This document shows positions 61,501-64,000 of a DNA stretch of 64,000 bases, piece after piece (positions within the stretch are counted from its first letter, which is position 1; every line of letters begins with the position of its first letter). Position numbers and translations under genes: made by a program. The notes under the pieces are model-generated. The model did no database searches. It saw only the letters and a program-made list of their open reading frames with translations, and had not been told where the DNA came from. Source of the stretch: Eonycteris spelaea. Lineage: Eukaryota; Chordata; Mammalia; Chiroptera; Pteropodidae. Location: assembly GCA_003508835.1 (NCBI GenBank), contig PUFA01000007.1:20173001-20237000 (forward strand), read 5' to 3'.

Positions 61501-61727
61501 CCGCTGCCTACTGGGACTGGTGAGTAGGCCCTCCAGCATTACCCGCCCAGCTCCCCGAGCCCTGCCCTGGGCCAGGCAGGGTGGGGAGCATCGGAAATGA
61601 GTGGGGCCTGGTGGGGGATGCCCAGCTAACTCTGCCCGCTCTGTGTCCCCAGTACTTTGTCTTCCTCCTCCTGATCCTCGTCATCCAGGTCGCTGCTGGT
61701 GTCCTCTTCTACTTCAACATGGACAAG
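51894..61727 (+). CDS. CD82: CD82 antigen (tetraspanin), 5' coding part, join of four exons, incomplete at 3' end
   Basis: CDS segments are 51894-51956, 56475-56547, 61395-61519 and 61653-61727, giving 112 codons without a stop. All introns have GT-AG ends. The start MGSAC, the TM1 tail GFGVWILADKSSF, the TM2/inner-loop motif GCIGAVNEVRCLLGL and TM3 ending FYFNMDK identify CD82/KAI1 rather than another tetraspanin. Visible: TM1 about residues 11-32 with Asn17; small loop 33-53; TM2 54-73; inner loop with Cys74 and Cys83; TM3 from about 84 with Gln99. In the family Cys5, Cys74 and Cys83 are palmitoylation sites, and Asn17 and Gln99 are polar intramembrane residues. Known role: a plasma-membrane and endosomal scaffold that organises integrins, EGFR and MET in tetraspanin-enriched domains and suppresses metastasis. 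The large extracellular loop, TM4 and the C-terminal sorting motif are outside the window, so their state is unknown. Confidence 0.97.
52381..52549. repeat. Compound (TG)n...(TG)n(AG)n microsatellite
   Basis: A TG run at 52381-52403, a degenerate TG-rich middle, a TG run at about 52497-52538 and an AG run to 52549. Begins 425 bases after the start-codon exon. Confidence 0.95.
52620..52905 (+). mobile_element. AT-rich old LINE-like 3' end (tentative)
   Basis: The run tcattttccaagttttctat followed by aacagacatgaattactta is typical of decayed L1M 3' ends. It differs sharply in composition from the GC-rich sequence on either side. Confidence 0.4.
53665..54125 (-). repeat. L2 LINE fragment, reverse
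   Basis: Starts gttcactcattcaccagatg, then ctcatggagcttctgttctg, gtgggcagtgggctccaatc, with L2-like interior to about 54125 (gaaaaatctctctggctgct). Confidence 0.7.
55010..55115 (+). repeat. MIR SINE part, forward
   Basis: Contains gtttccccatctgtaaagtg and aagacaataatgtcccatct. Confidence 0.8.
55925..56205 (-). repeat. L2 LINE fragment, reverse
   Basis: Blocks catgaactcattcactccct, ctctgggagctcacggtcta, gtcagaaaggctcctgcaga and ggagccgagctctgaaggac occur in reversed L2 order. Confidence 0.7.
56475..56547 (+). CDS. CD82: CD82 coding exon: end of TM1 and small extracellular loop (codons 22-46 part)
   Basis: Acceptor cccttctcttccag ends at 56474 and donor ctgc|gtaagg begins at 56548. The 73 bases enter in phase 0 and leave after one base of the Gln46 codon (phase 1). 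The protein completes TM1 with Ile-Leu-Gly-Ala and the hallmark Gly-Phe-Gly-Val-Trp, then runs into the small loop with Ala-Asp-Lys-Ser-Ser-Phe. Position 43 is Phe (Phe-Ile-Phe-Val-Leu) where human CD82 has Ser, a substitution in the small loop. Confidence 0.96.
56800..56905 (+). repeat. MIR SINE part, forward, diverged
   Basis: Contains tcttacttctctgcccctcc and gttcagcaaaatgtaacag. Confidence 0.5.
56930..57220 (-). repeat. MIR SINE, reverse, extended
   Basis: Contains gaagtgcctactgtgtgcct, cacaacagccctgtgaggta, aggctcagagaagttaggtc and gtgggacttgaacctcgagc. Confidence 0.85.
57685..57697 (-). promoter_or_regulatory. CTCF-like motif, reverse, one mismatch
   Basis: Reads CCACTAGGAGGCA on the minus strand; one position departs from the core. 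In the intron before the TM2 exon. Confidence 0.3.
58075..58200 (+). mobile_element. MER5/MER20-like hAT fragment
   Basis: The ggtcccacccctatcctggg, tctgttgatataggtggg and aaagctccccaagtggtt blocks follow the right half of the family layout, and a ggttcagaaacacc end is visible. Confidence 0.55.
58305..58450 (-). repeat. MIR SINE, reverse, diverged
   Basis: Contains ctgtccccattataccgtgg and gaggaaattgacgcacaggg. Confidence 0.65.
58515..58770 (+). repeat. MIR SINE, forward, nearly full length
   Basis: Contains tggtttgaatccaggctctg, ctattagctgtgtgatcctg and tgtaaattggggataataga. Confidence 0.92.
58775..58960 (-). repeat. MIR SINE, reverse
   Basis: Contains ctaatccttataacaccttt and gaagtgggattagaacccgc. 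Forms a tail-to-tail pair with the forward MIR ending at 58770. Confidence 0.75.
59795..59930. mobile_element. MER5-like hAT fragment, weak
   Basis: Blocks aaaatgcagattccatgc and aggaatctgtacccctaag followed by cctggtgcactcc resemble a diverged Charlie MITE. The ends are not defined. Confidence 0.35.
60240..60665 (+). repeat. L2 LINE 3' region, forward
   Basis: Blocks caagtctttgcccctgctgt, cgtggaacgctgttccctca, ctagtctcagctcaaatgtc and ctcagaccagccttcccagc, with a closing gggtaaatacttgtgggc, are diagnostic. Confidence 0.85.
60965..61260 (-). repeat. L2 LINE 3' fragment, reverse
   Basis: Reads gttcattaattcggcagatg, gccctcctggagctcacatt, cagacaacgagcgagataaa in reversed L2 order and ends about 135 bases before the TM2 exon. 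Confidence 0.75.
61395..61519 (+). CDS. CD82: CD82 coding exon: end of small loop, TM2 and inner loop (codons 46-87)
   Basis: Acceptor tttccaccccccag ends at 61394 and donor ctg|gtgagt starts at 61520. The first two bases complete Gln46, and 125 bases bring the frame back to phase 0. The protein holds the Ser-rich end of the small loop, TM2 (Tyr57 to Gly73) with its glycine-rich face, and the short cytoplasmic turn Cys74-Ile-Gly-Ala-Val-Asn-Glu-Val-Arg-Cys83, which is diagnostic of tetraspanins. Cys74 and Cys83 are membrane-proximal palmitoylation positions in the family. Confidence 0.97.
61520..61652 (+). other. CD82: CD82 short intron between TM2 and TM3 exons (133 bp)
   Basis: GT-AG, phase 0, only 133 bases, with donor gtgagt and a pyrimidine tract before the acceptor. 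No repeat lies within it. Confidence 0.95.
61653..61727 (+). CDS. CD82: CD82 coding exon: TM3 (codons 88-112)
   Basis: Acceptor ctctgtgtccccag ends at 61652 and donor aag|gtaagc begins at 61728. Exactly 25 codons, phase 0 to phase 0, encode most of TM3, a leucine-rich helix with the polar residue Gln99. They end at Phe-Tyr-Phe-Asn-Met-Asp-Lys where the large extracellular loop begins. Asp111 replaces the Gly of human CD82. The next exon, starting with the loop helix A, was not found in the remaining 2.27 kb, so it lies outside the window. Confidence 0.96.
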
Positions 61728-61944
61728 GTAAGCACTCTTTCTCCGCACCCCCACCGCGGCGAGGGATTGGCCTGCGGGTGGGAGAGAGACCAGTCTTGCT
61801 GTCACAGGTAAACCCTTGTTTGTCACAGACAAACCAGTGGGTGCCAGGGCAGTTCCCTGTGATCAAATGGTGAACCATTAGACCAGAAGCCACAGTCTGT
61901 GGGCGGAGTCGCTGCTGGGGGTCCCACCCCACCCCTCCCCTTTC

Positions 61945-62135
61945 TAGTTGTGTGGCTGCCATGCACAAGCTGCTTGCCTCTCTGGGCCTGTGTAACCTTC
62001 TGCCAGCTGGGGACAATAATAACCTTCAGCTCTCCAGGTCGTTGTGAGGGTTCAGTGAGATTCTGTTAGTAAGACAGTACATGCTTGGCACAGTAAGGCC
62101 TCAATATATGTTGTTCTTGTTGTTATTAAGGAACC
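61945..62135 (+). repeat. MIR SINE, forward
   Basis: Contains ggacaataataaccttcagc and tggcacagtaaggcctcaat. About 220 bases after the TM3 exon. Confidence 0.8.
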
Positions 62136-62639
62136 TTAGCAAGCACTAAAGCCACGCCAGTCATTCCACAGACGAGGCCCAGGGAGGAGACTGTCAATAA
62201 AAACATTAGCCCCGTGTCAGAGGCAAGGTGCTCAGCTTTGAGGAATAGAAAATCAGACCTACTGGGGCTTAAAAATCTAAGGACACTTCTTGTAGACGTA
62301 ACCAGAAGTCAAGTTTGGAAGCTCAGAGACCCTGGTTCTGGCTGGCTGTTCAGCGTCCTCATCGTGATGGCTTGTCTACATGCTACTCACCTCATAGTCC
62401 CAAGGTGGTTGCCACGGCACCATCTTGTGCTGCGTGGCCAGAAGAAGGGTAATAGGCAATGCCGGCCATGGCCGTGCCTTTTGTCAGAAAAGCAAGATCC
62501 CTAAAAATTTATCTCAGACTGGTTTGCAGAGGCCCCCTTGGCTTTAAGAGAAGCTGAGAAAGCGAGCAGCTGGTTTTCAGACTCTAAATACAGAGACACA
62601 GATGAGGAAGGACCCGGAAACGGCTGCTGGGTGAGCCAT

Positions 62640-62800
62640 TTGGTTGTGATGATCACAGTTATTTATGGAACACCTACTGTGTGCACATGGTATCTTCTAG
62701 AAGCTTGAGACACATTGTCTCATCCTCATAACAGCTCTGCATGGGAAGTGTTATGTTCTCAGACAGGGAAGAGTATGCTCAGAGAAATGAATAACGACAC
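62640..62800 (-). repeat. MIR SINE, reverse
   Basis: Contains tggaacacctactgtgtgca and tcatcctcataacagctctg. Confidence 0.7.
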
Positions 62801-62829
62801 ACACCAGTCACAGTAACTACGACCCCCAC

Positions 62830-63010
62830 CATTCCCACATCGGTTCGGCACACACCATAGACTGGGCATAGTGTTTGCCACTTTACATTCACCCTTTCGT
62901 TGATCCTCACTACATTCCCTCAAGGTAACCTGAGAACCCTCGTCCTATAGGTGAGGGGAGAGGGCACCCAGCAGGTCAGTGGCCAGGCCAGGTGAGATCC
63001 AGGCTCCCTG
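62830..63010 (-). repeat. MIR SINE, reverse
   Basis: Contains tcgttgatcctcactacatt and ccctcgtcctataggtgagg. Confidence 0.65.
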
Positions 63011-63189
63011 ATGCCAGTGGGAGTTCATCTGTGGCCCGCTGAGCCTGGGGGCCTGCCTTCCTCCAGTGCTGTAGTTCTTGTTCACAGAGTGGGAGGCAGA
63101 GCCGGGACCAGGCGGGCTCCTGCATTTTACCATTTAAAGGTCAAGTTGCCCTCAGATCCCTCTTCGAAGGAAGCTGAGAAAGCATTACA

Positions 63190-63380
63190 CTGTTGACAAC
63201 TAGCACTTGATAGAACTTAGGACAGCCTGGTACTAAATGCCATGTATACACTGCATTTGCTGTTTGGTCCTCACAACGATGCTATGAGATGTGGAAGCTG
63301 AGGCACAGAGAGGTTACGCAACTGGCCGCAGGTCACACGCTAAGTGGCAGAGCCAGAATTTGAACCCCAGCAGCCTGGCT
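63190..63380 (-). repeat. MIR SINE, reverse
   Basis: Contains gtcctcacaacgatgctatg, ggcacagagaggttacgcaa and agccagaatttgaaccccag. Confidence 0.9.
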
Positions 63381-64000
63381 TCTGGGTTTGTGCTGATGAA
63401 ATCTTCACTGTGGTGGTCCCTACCTGCGTCTGAATTACTTACTTATAATCCACACGCAGCCTGCTTCCCTAGGAGAATTGGAGCTGACTTCCAACATAGG
63501 CACGGGGCAATTAAAATCAAAATGAGAGCGATTAGAATGCACACTGAGAAAAAAGAAGAACGTTTTTCCTGAAGCCAGGGTATGAGATTTTCATGTCGCT
63601 GAGGGCTATCTTAAACACTGAACTTCCTAGCAGCCAAGGCAAAAAGGGAAATATGGTTTCAATAGATGAAAGGATGCTTGCTTGGCTACCAGACAGGAAG
63701 CAAATGTTTAGGTTGGGGAAACTCCTTTCCCAGGGAAAGGTTGCAGGATCAGGTTTTCAGTTCTGCCCTCCAGGGGCCTCTCTGGGATCTAGGCAGCGGG
63801 ACATTATAATTAGGGTGGACAAGAGCTGGGCACCAGTGAGTTGGGTCCTGTGGCTCAGAAGCTGGTCAACTCTGCAGAAGTCTCGGGCAGTCCACCTTTT
63901 CACCCCTTGCGTATCTCCCAATCTCACAATAATACAGACGGCACCCACATGTGGATGCCAACCGCATGCCAGGAGCCGACTAGTAACTTGACACACGGTT

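Larger units (their letters stand above)
61728..64000 (+). other. CD82: CD82 intron following the TM3 exon, runs off the window
   Basis: Starts with donor gtaagc. It holds four MIR copies (61945-62130, 62650-62790, 62830-63005, 63190-63375). The 62170-62560 and 63580-64000 stretches look like decayed interspersed repeats but were not classified. No acceptor followed by the expected large-loop sequence was seen. Confidence 0.85.

Overview
The window is mammalian nuclear DNA containing the 5' part of one protein-coding gene, CD82 (KAI1, TSPAN27, a tetraspanin), on the + strand. Four coding exons can be read without ambiguity from splice sites, reading phase and protein family. They encode residues 1-112 of a protein that is about 267 residues long in human. 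The rest of the gene, including the large extracellular loop with its CCG motif and TM4, lies beyond the right edge. Placental mammal is inferred from the exon/intron structure, the very high MIR/L2 density, an L1 ORF2 remnant, hAT-Charlie MITEs and MaLR-like LTRs. No Alu, B1/B2 or other young lineage-specific SINE was recognised, so the order is left open; rodent or primate is unlikely.

Layout. 1-24.75 kb: gene-free flank upstream of CD82, made of ancient repeats (MIR, L2, one L1, LTR fragments), microsatellites and a few candidate regulatory motifs. These include a convergent pair of CTCF-like sites at 10.85 and 13.52 kb and an AP-1/MARE pair at 7.45 kb. 24.78-25.58 kb: a CpG-rich, TATA-less promoter with several GC boxes and a likely non-coding exon 1 whose splice donor is at 25558. 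25.56-51.87 kb: the long first intron(s), about 26 kb. It holds a 26-bp tandem array of perfect AP-1 sites (29.1 kb), a hairpin-forming TG/CA repeat (29.4 kb), many MIR/L2/hAT copies and one exon-like segment at 38354-38479 that encodes a signal-peptide-like sequence. The second non-coding exon expected from human CD82 could not be located with confidence.

51.87-61.73 kb: the coding exons. 51874-51956 carries the start codon and most of TM1. 56475-56547 gives the rest of TM1 and the small extracellular loop. 61395-61519 gives the end of that loop and TM2 through the short inner loop. 61653-61727 gives TM3. The introns are 4.5 kb, 4.8 kb and 133 bp. A further intron runs from 61728 off the window.

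No second gene, structural RNA, CRISPR array or intact mobile element was found. The long open frames elsewhere are chance frames in GC-rich or simple-repeat DNA.
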